NCBI RefSeq assembly: GCF_012932375.1
Contig: NZ_JAAIIG010000006.1
Location: 62,001 to 126,000 of the forward strand
Length of the DNA stretch: 64,000 nucleotides
DNA from: Bifidobacterium olomucense
Lineage (GTDB): Bacteria; Actinomycetota; Actinomycetes; Actinomycetales; Bifidobacteriaceae
Direction: 5' to 3'
A program made the position numbers and the translations under genes. This document shows, one piece after another, positions 35,462 to 43,379 of the stretch (position 1 is the stretch's first letter; each line of letters begins with the position of its first letter). The notes under the pieces were generated by a model, which saw only the letters and a program-made list of their open reading frames with translations, searched no databases and was not told the origin of the DNA.

Positions 35462-36094
35462 CTACACCATGAAGGAAATGATGGAGGGGATTACGCCGAT
35501 GCAGACGAATGCCGGAAGGAAACACAGGCCCGTAGGCATAAGGAGACGTATGGCGAGCTTAGCGGTGCCGCGTTCTATGCGTGCGCGTTCGTCGCGGCTC
35601 AATTGCTCCACCGCCGCCTCAATACGGGCCGCGGGAGCGTCACCGTGCATCCAAGAGGATTCCAGAGCATCGCAAACCAAGCGCAACGCCAGCTCTGTGT
35701 GAGATGTCCCCGCATAGGGACGCCCCGGATCAGACAACTCCTTGCTGCCCGGCTCTTTCACGCCGGCGAGCGCGACTTTCCACGCATCATGCCAAGAGGC
35801 ACCGGCATTCAACAACTCCCCGACCCGCGCCAGACCACCGCCGCAAGCACCTTTCGCAACAGTGCCCACGGCCTCCAAGGCACCGGGAATCGAAGCCCCT
35901 TGATGCAAAGCCGCCTGCAGCATATGCAAGATCAGCATGGTGCCAGATGCGCCGACGTCGTATGCCGATGCCGATCGAACCGCTGACTTCGGCAGACGGG
36001 TATCATTCGCCGGTTTCGCGGCATATAGCCATGCCGCAACCGCCGCACACCAAGATGTCACGTGCATTGCCGAATCTATTGCCATTAGGCTCAT
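35462..36094 (-). CDS. tadC: TadC-like type II secretion F-domain membrane protein
   Basis: A 210-residue inner-membrane platform protein of the Tad system. The T2SSF-like core (MLQAALHQGASIPGALEAVG, then RVGELLNAGASWHDAW) is followed by a C-terminal LAIRLLMPTGLCFLPAFVCIGVIPSI double hydrophobic hairpin, typical of the family. The ATG at 36094 has GAGG 6 nt upstream. A GTG at 36106, overlapping the tadB stop by 4 bp, is an alternative. It is translationally close to tadB. Confidence 0.85.
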   Translation of the reverse strand: MSLMAIDSAMHVTSWCAAVAAWLYAAKPANDTRLPKSAVRSASAYDVGASGTMLILHMLQAALHQGASIPGALEAVGTVAKGACGGGLARVGELLNAGASWHDAWKVALAGVKEPGSKELSDPGRPYAGTSHTELALRLVCDALESSWMHGDAPAARIEAAVEQLSRDERARIERGTAKLAIRLLMPTGLCFLPAFVCIGVIPSIISFMV

Positions 36095-36102
36095 GGCGCA
36101 CC

Positions 36103-36879
36103 TCACCCCTCTACGGTTTTAAGCAATGCACGCATCCAAAACAGACCCAAGACATAGCAGCAGGAGCCCAACAACAGGCACAACAGACCTTGCCTTGAAC
36201 CGAACAGGAACGAAAGCGGTCTGGCACCCATCAATTCGCCGAGCGCTACCGTGATGGCCGGCAGCGCGGTCAGCAATCCGACCGTGGCCTTGGGCACAGC
36301 CATCGCTTGCGCACGCAAATCATGCAGGAGACGCATCTGGCTCCAGGCTTCAAGCACTGCCTGCAAGCAGGGCACAGCCCGGCATCCCAGTCTCTCGCTG
36401 AGTGCTATCGCGCCCGCCACTCCGGCAGCCACCTGCGCGCACTGCGGCGCGGTCTCATCCGGCAACCGACGGGCCTCAAACAACGTACGCAATCTCGGCT
36501 CGGATATGCGGCGCACGGCGCTCGGACGCAACCCTTGCTCCATGAATGCCTCCATCGCGGTACCGCCACCGTTCATTCGTGCGATGACGGCAGCGATCAC
36601 CTGTGCGACGCCCACGCGCGACATGCATGAGTCAAGCGCGTCCGAACGTGCGCCCGAACGCAGCGGCCCATCCCGCGCACGATGCCGCACAACATGCCGC
36701 ACACTCCCCGCCGAGTCACCCGACAATGCCTCCGTATGCGCGGACCGCGACTTCCCAGTCCACTTTGACGAAGTCACGCGCAATCGTGCGGCACTGTTTT
36801 CGGAGCCGGAACCACGGCGAGGCCATATCAGCATCGCAAGCGCCATCAATATAGCGCACCAGACAATTGCTATCGTCAT
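36103..36879 (-). CDS. tadB: TadB-like type II secretion F-domain membrane protein
   Basis: A 258-residue partner of TadC in the membrane platform. It has an N-terminal membrane segment (IAIVWCAILMALAMLIWP), an Arg/Ser-rich cytoplasmic stretch, an F-domain (VAAGVAGAIALSERLGCRAV) and a C-terminal hydrophobic pair (VGLLTALPAITVALGELMG; GLLCLLLGSCCYVLGLFWM). The start overlaps the tadA stop by 4 bp (ATGA) and AAGGAG lies inside the end of tadA, so translation is probably coupled. Confidence 0.85.
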   Translation of the reverse strand: MTIAIVWCAILMALAMLIWPRRGSGSENSAARLRVTSSKWTGKSRSAHTEALSGDSAGSVRHVVRHRARDGPLRSGARSDALDSCMSRVGVAQVIAAVIARMNGGGTAMEAFMEQGLRPSAVRRISEPRLRTLFEARRLPDETAPQCAQVAAGVAGAIALSERLGCRAVPCLQAVLEAWSQMRLLHDLRAQAMAVPKATVGLLTALPAITVALGELMGARPLSFLFGSRQGLLCLLLGSCCYVLGLFWMRALLKTVEG

Positions 36880-37976
36880 AGGCTCCACTCCTTACGAAAA
36901 TCAGCCCAATTCGACGCATAACGCGGCTCATGCACTCCATCCCACATCGCCAACGTTTCGCCCATCAGGCCATCGGAGAATCCGCCGGCGGGAAGCCGCG
37001 CATGCACGTCCGGCTTCGCACGCAGACGCCCGATTTGCGTAATACAACGACGTCCACGAATACGTTCCACGTGCAACACCACGTCGAACGCGCCTTCCGC
37101 GAGCGCCGCCAACGCTTGAGGCGAGACTCCGGCAAGCAGCCCCAAGGCGATCAATCGTGCCGGCACACGGCGTACATCGTCCGCATGCAAGGTGGTCATG
37201 CCGCCGTGATGCCCGGAGTTGAACGCACGCAGCAGATCCACCACTTCCTCCCCTCGGCACTCCCCCAACACCACGCGATCGGGACGCATACGCAACGTGG
37301 CCTTCACCAAATCAGTAAGCCCTACCGCGCCCGCACCTTCCACATTGGCGGCGCGAGCCACCAGCGAGACATGATTGGCGTGGCCGAAATCGCCGAGCTC
37401 ACGCACTTCCTCCACCGTGATGATGCGTTCCCGGTCATCGCATTGGCCAAGCAACGCTTTAATCAATGTGGTTTTACCTGCTCCGGTACCTCCGGTGACC
37501 AATACCGTGGCACGACGGGCCACCAAACCGGTAATCAACGGAAACCATCCAGCCGGAAACAGTCCAGCCTGACTCAGCATGGACAGCGTCATGACTTCCT
37601 GTTTTGGGAATCGTATGGATATCGCGGCACCCTGCGGCACCAGCGGCGCAATCACCGCATGCACACGTACGCCTTGCGCATTGGCCGCGTCGGCTATGGG
37701 ACTGGCATCATCCAGACGACATCCTAATTGCGCACACAGCTGGACCGCATATTCCCGAACGACCTGCGCACTGCGAAACGGCACCTGCAGCACATGCTCG
37801 CGCATCCCCGTACCACGATCCGCCCATACCCGACCATCGCACGTCACCGCTACATCGGTCACCTGCGGATCTTGTGCCAATTCGCGCAGCAAACCGAACG
37901 CCACGCCCCGCCACACGCGCTTGCGATCACGGCCGCGCACCACCTCACCGGCCATCGCTCCAAGCGCCTTCATCAT
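36876..37976 (-). CDS. tadA: TadA/CpaF-type secretion ATPase
   Basis: A hexameric ATPase powering Tad pilus assembly, about 366 residues as in actinobacterial TadA. Motifs: Walker A GGTGAGKTTL, ITVEEVREL (Asp/Glu box), MRPDRVVLGECRGEE (Walker B region) and the His box TTLHADDVRR. The N-terminal domain contains PQVTDVAVTCDGRVWADRG. The start is uncertain: ATGs at 37976 and 37973 and one at 37955 are possible, and all overlap the 3' end of tadZ, consistent with coupling. A further upstream extension to 38156 would sit inside tadZ and is unlikely. Confidence 0.9.
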   Translation of the reverse strand: MMKALGAMAGEVVRGRDRKRVWRGVAFGLLRELAQDPQVTDVAVTCDGRVWADRGTGMREHVLQVPFRSAQVVREYAVQLCAQLGCRLDDASPIADAANAQGVRVHAVIAPLVPQGAAISIRFPKQEVMTLSMLSQAGLFPAGWFPLITGLVARRATVLVTGGTGAGKTTLIKALLGQCDDRERIITVEEVRELGDFGHANHVSLVARAANVEGAGAVGLTDLVKATLRMRPDRVVLGECRGEEVVDLLRAFNSGHHGGMTTLHADDVRRVPARLIALGLLAGVSPQALAALAEGAFDVVLHVERIRGRRCITQIGRLRAKPDVHARLPAGGFSDGLMGETLAMWDGVHEPRYASNWADFRKEWSL

Positions 37977-39039
37977 CCCAAGCGCCACCACTCTCACGGA
38001 CACCATTGCCGCCGAGTCCACGACCACGACTGGCACCATTGCCGCGGCCACGAGACCTCGGATGTACGGCACGCTCCACCAAATCAGCCAAAGCATCCAC
38101 CGTCTTACGGCTTCCCTTCGGCACCGTACGAATGCCCAATCCTTCCAGCACATCACCGCACAAAGTCACACTTGGTCGTACCGGACCCAATACCGCCGCC
38201 GCAAGATAATCCTCGGCCTCGCCGATGCCCACATTGCCCCGGCCGCGCGGTGCCCCTCGCGGCTCAATCCCCACCACATCCGGTGTTGCGCATTTCCACG
38301 CCACCAATCGATTCCTGTGCGCCTTGGCCCGCGCCAAACCAAGTACCGACAATTCCACGACCATAAGTTGCGCAGCGTCACGCAACTCAGGAATCGCTTC
38401 CACCAACTCGCCTTGCCCTGCGTCCACAATCACCACATCATTCGTTTGCGCCAGCGCGCGCAAGGCCGCCTGCACTTCCCACCATTCGGGAGTTTGCCCA
38501 TCCCACGGGTGGTATGGCAGCACACGCACACCCTCCCATGCGGTCAGCTCGTAATGCAGCGCCTCGCCCTCGATCTGGCCGAGCGGAGCTTCGACCTCAT
38601 TGAATCGCAAACCCGGTTCGCGCTCTACGCCCAGCAGCAGGTCTAAGCATCCCGAAGTGAAATCGACATCCACCAGCGCGCATCGCAATCCACGATTGGC
38701 GAGCTCCCACGAGAGCATGGCCGCAAGCACGCTCGATCCCACACCTGCGTGGCCGGCGGTCATCGTCACGATATTGTGCAATGCCGTATCCGTGGCGGGC
38801 AAGGTCTCCGGCGCTGTATTAGACCGCTTTCGTTTGCCCGAGGCTGCCGGCTTGGGTGGCGGCGTGTAGTAGCGCGGGACTGCGGCGGCAATGTCCGGAG
38901 GCCTGATGGCGGAGGCTGCGGCGGCATCATCATCCGGCAGCGGAACATCAAGCGGCGGCGCGAAGGACACCGCGGCTCGTGAATCCCGCGAGCGCTGCAT
39001 TGCGCGCGAACGAGAAGAAGTATTGCTGTTGTTGTTCAT
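37945..39039 (-). CDS. tadZ: TadZ/CpaE-like (Ssd-type) ParA-superfamily protein
   Basis: A 364-residue MinD/ParA-like protein that localises Tad pili in other systems; mycobacterial relatives are called Ssd. The N-terminal ~85 residues are Ser/Arg/Asp/Pro-rich. The ATPase fold begins IVTMTAGHAGVGSSVLAAML, where the deviant Walker A lysines are missing, as in several TadZ/CpaE proteins. CALVDVDFTSGCLDLLLG and DVVIVDAGQGELVEAI follow. The C-terminus is Gly/Arg-rich (RSRGRGNGASRGRG). The ATG at 39039 is chosen over a TTG at 39075; its ribosome site is weak. Confidence 0.82.
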   Translation of the reverse strand: MNNNSNTSSRSRAMQRSRDSRAAVSFAPPLDVPLPDDDAAAASAIRPPDIAAAVPRYYTPPPKPAASGKRKRSNTAPETLPATDTALHNIVTMTAGHAGVGSSVLAAMLSWELANRGLRCALVDVDFTSGCLDLLLGVEREPGLRFNEVEAPLGQIEGEALHYELTAWEGVRVLPYHPWDGQTPEWWEVQAALRALAQTNDVVIVDAGQGELVEAIPELRDAAQLMVVELSVLGLARAKAHRNRLVAWKCATPDVVGIEPRGAPRGRGNVGIGEAEDYLAAAVLGPVRPSVTLCGDVLEGLGIRTVPKGSRKTVDALADLVERAVHPRSRGRGNGASRGRGLGGNGVRESGGAWDDEGAWSDGR

Positions 39040-39087
39040 ACGCCGATTGAATCGTATCGGCGAAGTGCTCTGCAACCTGAAACGACC

Positions 39088-39153
39088 TATGTGGTTCCAG
39101 CTTGCCAGTTATGCACATGCCGGCGTGTCATCCACAACAAATGTGGATAACCA
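39088..39153 (-). promoter_or_regulatory. 66-bp repeat with two inverted DnaA boxes, upstream of tadZ (copy B)
   Basis: TTATGCACA (39109-39117, fits TTATNCACA) and TGTGGATAA (39142-39150) are placed and oriented exactly as in copy A. On the minus strand TTGTGG and CATAAC, 18 bp apart, could be a promoter overlapping the boxes. It lies 49 bp before the tadZ start, so the two Tad units appear to share one control sequence. Confidence 0.8.
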
Positions 39154-39164
39154 CGCCGGCATGT

Positions 39165-39345
39165 TGTTGGTTTGCCGGTCGGTCAGCGTCAGTCGATCAG
39201 CGCCAGTTGGCGAGCGCTAGTCGGCCCACGTCAGCCAGCCAACCGGCCAGCCAGTCGGCCCATGTCGGTCGGTCAGCGGATAGCCAGTCAACCGGCCGTC
39301 CAGCGTCAGTAGCCAGTCAGTCAACCCAGCCAATCGCCCAGTAAA
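39165..39345. repeat. Degenerate CAGCCAGTCGGCC-type repeats
   Basis: About 180 bp made of imperfect repeats of 12-16 bases (GTCGGTCAGCGTC and CAGCCAGTC variants on the plus strand). They lie between the tadZ promoter and the dedA 3' end. No coding function is supported. Confidence 0.65.
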
Positions 39346-39391
39346 CCAGCCGACCAGCAGAGTCCCCCCTAAGTCGCTGTGGACCGTACGA

Positions 39392-40117
39392 CTACTTCTC
39401 CAGATGCTCGATACCATCCTCCATGGCATCCAGTTGGGAATCAGTCACCTTGGCGGGCTTCTTCTTGCCGAACTTGGCCTTGAACAGACCGACGATCGTC
39501 GGCGTCAGCGAGACCAACAGAATCAGCACAATCACCAGTTCGAAATGGTCCTGCACAGCCGGAATATTGCCGAAGAAGTAGCCCAGCAGCGTGAACAGCG
39601 TGGACCAAGTGAGACCACCGAGCACCGAGAAGGGCGTGAAACGGCTCCAACGCATGCCGGAAATACCGGAGATGAACGGCATGAACGTACGGATGAACGG
39701 GAAGAAACGGCCCAAGAACACTGCCAGCGGACCCCACTTCTCGATCATGCCCTCAGTTTTGGCGATACGCTCAGGAGTCATGGCCTTCACCTTGCCGGAC
39801 TGGATGATGCGGCGGCCAAAGAAATGACCGATGAAGTAGTTGCACTGATCACCGATAATCGGCGCGCACCAAACAACCGGCAACAGCCAGAACAGCGGCA
39901 GTGCAGCCTTGCCGGTCGCCGCATCCGGAGCGGCGAACACACCAGCGGCGAACAGCAATGAGTCGCCAGGGAGGAACGGGAAGAACACCACGCCCGTTTC
40001 GATGAAAACGATAAGGAAAATGAAGCCGAGAGTCGGTGCCACACCCATGGCAATCCAGCCGGCAATCGCGGCGCGCGGATCCTTCAGCAGTTCAAGAATA
40101 AAGTTGATAAAGCCCAT
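39392..40117 (-). CDS. DedA-family membrane protein
   Basis: A 241-residue integral membrane protein of the DedA/SNARE-associated (VTT domain) family; characterised members include undecaprenyl-phosphate and phosphatidylethanolamine flippases. The family motif region is clear: FIETGVVFFPFLPGDSLLFAAG (about 37-58), CNYFIGHFFGRRI (about 92-104), and FLGRFFPFIRTFMPFISGISGM (about 135-156), with the conserved Arg residues. Three further hydrophobic segments follow. CAGGAA precedes the ATG. Monocistronic. The specific lipid carried cannot be inferred. Confidence 0.93.
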   Translation of the reverse strand: MGFINFILELLKDPRAAIAGWIAMGVAPTLGFIFLIVFIETGVVFFPFLPGDSLLFAAGVFAAPDAATGKAALPLFWLLPVVWCAPIIGDQCNYFIGHFFGRRIIQSGKVKAMTPERIAKTEGMIEKWGPLAVFLGRFFPFIRTFMPFISGISGMRWSRFTPFSVLGGLTWSTLFTLLGYFFGNIPAVQDHFELVIVLILLVSLTPTIVGLFKAKFGKKKPAKVTDSQLDAMEDGIEHLEK

Positions 40118-40575
40118 CTGATTCCTGGAATTCCTATGAGTCGAAGTCGGTCATGCACCACCACTCGTCCCGTTCTCGCCGAACGCTGCGGCGGGCGGGC
40201 GGGCGCGCGGCACACGTATGGAAACCGCCCACTACCCTACCAGCGGGGCTTATACAAGTGACAGCATAGACCAACAGGTCAGAGAAATCTGCACAATTAT
40301 TGGGCACGGTCTGCCTGTGACCATGCACGTCGGTTGACATGCACGTCGGTTGACATGCACGTCGGTTGACTCGCGTGAGTCAACCCGCGCCAATCAAATG
40401 ATTCCGGCCCACCAGCATCAATAGATCGTTGCGCAGTAATCAGAATTCACTGTTGCCCGACACCAATCGGCGTTCATCGAATAGCAGCGGACAAACAGCC
40501 AAACAAAAAACGTCAAGCAATCAGCCAAACAGCCAATTACCTGACGTTCACAACTACAGACACCAATCAGCGTCG
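40118..40575. other. Intergenic region between the HAD and dedA genes
   Basis: No gene is supported. It contains the 16-bp tandem repeat listed separately and, at about 40490-40530, short CAAACAGCCAAACA direct repeats. It must hold the dedA promoter (minus strand) and the 3' end of the HAD transcript. Confidence 0.5.
40322..40385. repeat. Three 16-bp tandem repeats ending in a palindrome
   Basis: CATGCACGTCGGTTGA occurs three times head-to-tail (40322-40337, 40338-40353, 40354-40369). The last copy runs into GGTTGACTC-GCGT-GAGTCAACC (40364-40385), a perfect 9-bp dyad. It lies ~205 bp before the dedA start and could be an operator array. Confidence 0.85.
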
Positions 40576-41247
40576 TTACTCACCGAGACGCTGACGCACG
40601 AAAGCATCAAGCGCGGCGGCGTCGATGCCGTCATACGAATCGATGGACGCGAACTGGCCGAGGCCGGTCGTATCAGTACGGATCCATCCGGTCTGCGCAA
40701 TCAACGTGGCGCCGGAAGCGGCACCAGCCTGAAGCCCCACCGAGGAATCCTCCAGAACCACGCACTTGGCCATGTCTTCAGGCGCGATGCCGAGCTTTGC
40801 GGCAGCTGCTAAGTACGGCGCAGGATTCGGCTTGTGCTCAAACGGATCATCACCGCACACGTAGCCGACGAGCAAACCATCCGCTTGCTTCATGATGTTC
40901 TCCGCCATGCGCCGGGGCGAAGTGGTGACCAGCATCGAGGGGATGCCGGCCTCCTTGAGGGAGCGCAGCACCTCTTGCACACCGGGAATCCACGGCAGAC
41001 GCGTCACCTCGGCGTTGAACACGTAATCCTTGAGCTGCTTGTCGATCTCCTCGACGCTCAGTTTGCAGCCGCGCTCGATCATGTGTCGCGCCACGCTGGG
41101 CACCGGCGTACCGGAGCACTGCCAACCGAGGTCCTCATTCCATTCGCCGCCATTGGCATGGGCGATTTCAATTTCGCCGTCGTGCCACAGCGGCTCCGAA
41201 TCGATAAGCGTTCCATCCAGATCCCAGAACACGGCCTTAAGCAGCAT
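40576..41247 (-). CDS. HAD-superfamily phosphatase (beta-phosphoglucomutase/phosphatase-like)
   Basis: A 223-residue haloacid dehalogenase hydrolase, subfamily I with an alpha-helical cap. Motif I is AVFWDLDGTLIDSEP with the nucleophile Asp, motif II SMLVTTSP, and motifs III/IV are KPNPAPYLAAA and CVVLEDSSVGLQAG. It resembles beta-phosphoglucomutase and sugar-phosphate phosphatases; DSEP after motif I is typical. The substrate is not inferable. ATG 41247 has GGAGAAG 6 nt upstream; an upstream in-frame start would add 13 residues without a ribosome site. Confidence 0.9.
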   Translation of the reverse strand: MLLKAVFWDLDGTLIDSEPLWHDGEIEIAHANGGEWNEDLGWQCSGTPVPSVARHMIERGCKLSVEEIDKQLKDYVFNAEVTRLPWIPGVQEVLRSLKEAGIPSMLVTTSPRRMAENIMKQADGLLVGYVCGDDPFEHKPNPAPYLAAAAKLGIAPEDMAKCVVLEDSSVGLQAGAASGATLIAQTGWIRTDTTGLGQFASIDSYDGIDAAALDAFVRQRLGE

Positions 41248-41445
41248 GGTTCTTCTCCATTCGTAGTTGAGCAACGGCCATTTCAACCACTTCTATATCA
41301 TCAACTCCGTGAGACAGCGGTGGCTATCGTTCTGCCGGTCGTGTCGGAGGCGGCGAGCAACGCGCGTTGGGGTCGAGAATATGTATTGAGACATGACTAA
41401 CGAGATAAATCGGCAGCAATTCGACAGCAACTCGGCAGCAACTCG

Positions 41446-41636
41446 CTTACAAGGGGCTGATTGGGAGGTTGGGAGAGATCTATCTGCTTTACAAGGGGCT
41501 GCTCGACAAGTACAGCCGACCCCAAAACGGCCATATTGCGTTGACATGAGACCCTTAATAGAGCTGGATGCATGAGGTACCAGCCCCTTGTAACGCAGAT
41601 AGAGGTTCCCAGATACGGGAATCAGCCCCTTGTAAC
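41446..41636. repeat. ~190-bp nested palindromic element, copy 2
   Basis: It has the same unit order as copy 1: CTTACAAGGGGCTG at 41446, TATCTGCTTTACAAGGGGCTG from 41481, mirrored by CAGCCCCTTGTAACGCAGATA from 41581 and ATCAGCCCCTTGTAAC ending 41636. The central ~80 bp differ from copy 1 apart from a CCATATT core. Confidence 0.85.
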
Positions 41637-41701
41637 CGAATTACCCCAGTTATAGACACCAACCACAATCAGCGCCGAAAGCAACGGCCATCTCACCACT
41701 C

Positions 41702-42023
41702 TTCGCGAAAATGTACCACTGAGACGAAGTCAGAGAGACATATTCGCGAAAGGGTGGGTAGAGCACGCACCAGACACGCTGAGGGCGCTCACGGACATGA
41801 AGACATGAGAAGCGATCGCCGTCCCAAAGAGTCAACCTCCAAGAGCTCGTCATCCTTCGCGAAAATGTACCACTGAGATGAAATCAGAGAGACATATTCG
41901 CGAAGGCGGTACATACCACCAATGGGTATGGGTATGGGTATGGGTATGGAGAACCCTTATGAAACACACCGTTCCTCGCGAAAATGTACCACTGAGACGA
42001 GGGAAGAGAGACATATTCGCGAA
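41702..42023. repeat. Three spaced 49-bp inverted repeats bounded by TTCGCGAA
   Basis: Copies at 41702-41750, 41856-41904 and 41975-42023 are almost identical. Each has arms TTCGCGAAAATGT and ACATATTCGCGAA around a centre near ACCACTGAGACGAAGTCAG. Spacers of 105 and 70 bp are unrelated. They lie in the ~1 kb gene-free stretch downstream of hspR. Confidence 0.9.
41922..41949. repeat. GGGTAT hexanucleotide run
   Basis: About four and a half head-to-tail GGGTAT units, a possible slippage-prone microsatellite outside any gene. Confidence 0.85.
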
Positions 42024-42094
42024 AAAGAGATGAAATGAAAGGAGATGAAATGAGGATGCGGAAGACGGCCATCGGTCCGGCGAGGATGCCAAGT

Positions 42095-42206
42095 CGCAAA
42101 GCCCAAGTTGCAAAACCCAAGGCACAAAACCCAAGGCACAAAACCCAAATCGCAAAACCCAAATCGCAAAACCCAAGTTGCAAAACCCAAGGCACAAAAC
42201 CCTTGG
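42095..42206. repeat. Eight 14-bp tandem repeats (CAAAACCCAAG type)
   Basis: Eight uninterrupted 14-bp units fit the pattern [CT][AG]CAAAACCCAA followed by two variable bases. The last merges into the left arm of the hspR terminator. Confidence 0.9.
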
Positions 42207-42228
42207 TGCCAGCAGCACCGAGGGTTTT
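42196..42228 (-). terminator. Terminator of hspR
   Basis: A 14-bp stem with one mismatch (AAAACCCTTGGTGC with GCACCGAGGGTTTT, 5-nt loop), ending in TTTT in the minus direction, 25 bp past the hspR stop. Confidence 0.85.
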
Positions 42229-42252
42229 ACTCTTACCAGCCGCGGAGGGGCA

Positions 42253-42891
42253 TCACCAGCCCCAGAGGACCATGGATTTGGAGTCGTCGATATACGGGGA
42301 GATGCCGTCGGAACGAGAGGTGCCATCGGTGGAGCCGGCACCCGCGCCCGACGCGCCCGACGCGCCAGCGCCAGTCACACCGGAAGCGGTGAAACGGCCG
42401 GGAAGTTCTCGAACTTCCCGATGGATGGCATTGCGCCACAGACGAGCACGATTAGAGCGCTGCACCTCTACGATGTTGCCGTCACGACCAGCGGCGAAAA
42501 CGCTATCCTCGCCAGCCGACTGCATACGCTTGACCTCGCGGCGCAATTGGCGATTCTCCTCTTCGAGCTCCAAAATGCGTGCGATGCCAGAAAGATTGAT
42601 GCCCTCATCCTGACTCAAACGCTGAGCACGAGCCAATCGGGCGATATCGCGCAAACAATAGCGGCGGGCGCCGCCATCAGTGCGCTGCGGGCGAATCAGC
42701 CCCAAACGGTCATATTGACGTAGCGTCTGAGGATGCATATTGGCCAGCTCGGCCGTTTGCCCGACGGTAAAAATAGGCAGTTCGATGTCGAAACCAACCT
42801 CGTCGGCTCCGTCCAGATCGGCACGCCCCAAAACGATTGCGGTGGCGCACATGGCGTACAACTGTCGCATCTGATTGGCTCCTCTGGCCAT
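42253..42891 (-). CDS. hspR: Heat-shock repressor HspR (MerR family)
   Basis: Represses dnaK and related genes by binding HAIR sequences, with DnaK as co-repressor in Streptomyces. The 212-residue protein has a MerR-type helix-turn-helix (FTVGQTAELANMHPQTLRQYDRLGLI in part, about 41-66) with the HspR signature HPQTLRQYDRLGL. A coiled-coil helix follows (ILELEEENRQLRREVKRM). A Gly/Ala/Ser-rich C-terminal tail is longer than in most HspR. ATG 42891 is chosen (AGGAGG 6 nt upstream); ATGs at 42894 and 42909 are alternatives. It is the distal gene of the dnaK locus, separated from dnaJ by ~490 bp of degenerate repeats. Confidence 0.93.
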   Translation of the reverse strand: MARGANQMRQLYAMCATAIVLGRADLDGADEVGFDIELPIFTVGQTAELANMHPQTLRQYDRLGLIRPQRTDGGARRYCLRDIARLARAQRLSQDEGINLSGIARILELEEENRQLRREVKRMQSAGEDSVFAAGRDGNIVEVQRSNRARLWRNAIHREVRELPGRFTASGVTGAGASGASGAGAGSTDGTSRSDGISPYIDDSKSMVLWGW

Positions 42892-43379
42892 CATGCGCCT
42901 CCTATACAAACTGTGAATCTTTGCATCGGCGATCCACTCGAACCGCTGAACATGAACAACGGGATTCCGGCAAACTCACCGCCGCTGGCCAAACCGCTAA
43001 TAGATAAAATCTAACGGACGGAACACCAACGAACGATTCACTACCAATCCTCCAACAGTCAAGCCAGCAACCAAACCGCTAAGGAACGAACCTTACATAC
43101 ATGAACCAAGCACACTCCAAACGGTCGAGTCAACGACAAGAACCGGCGGACGGACCACCAGCCAAACCGCTACAGGATCAACCTCAAATCCACGAACTGT
43201 AATCCACAACGGTCGAACCGACAATAGCTGGAACATCAAATGACCGGACCACTGGCGGACGAGTTGGCGGTCGAGCCGCAACCGCTAAGTCAGCGCGGCC
43301 GACCGCCAACACTCAATCCGCCAACACTCGATACGCCAGGACCCGACCGCCAACGCTCAATACGCCAGAACCCAATCCG
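42892..43379. other. Gene-free degenerate repeat region between dnaJ and hspR
   Basis: No coding frame is supported. GCCAAACCGCTAA-like words recur (near 42989, 43070, 43155), and a run of CCGCCAACACTCAATACGCC variants occupies 43300-43375. It may carry a separate hspR promoter. Confidence 0.6.

Noticed and set aside
35065-39153. Transposon or integrated element bounded by the 66-bp repeats
   Set aside because: The repeats are direct copies lying at two promoters of one functional system, with no transposase, integrase or target duplication; shared regulation explains them better.
41702-42023. CRISPR-like array
   Set aside because: Only three repeats of 49 bp with spacers of 105 and 70 bp and strong internal palindromes; no cas genes. 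This does not fit a CRISPR array.
41650-42341. Small overlapping frames in the hspR-HAD intergenic region
   Set aside because: They are translations of the 49-bp, GGGTAT and 14-bp repeats (hence their repetitive peptides) and lack ribosome sites.
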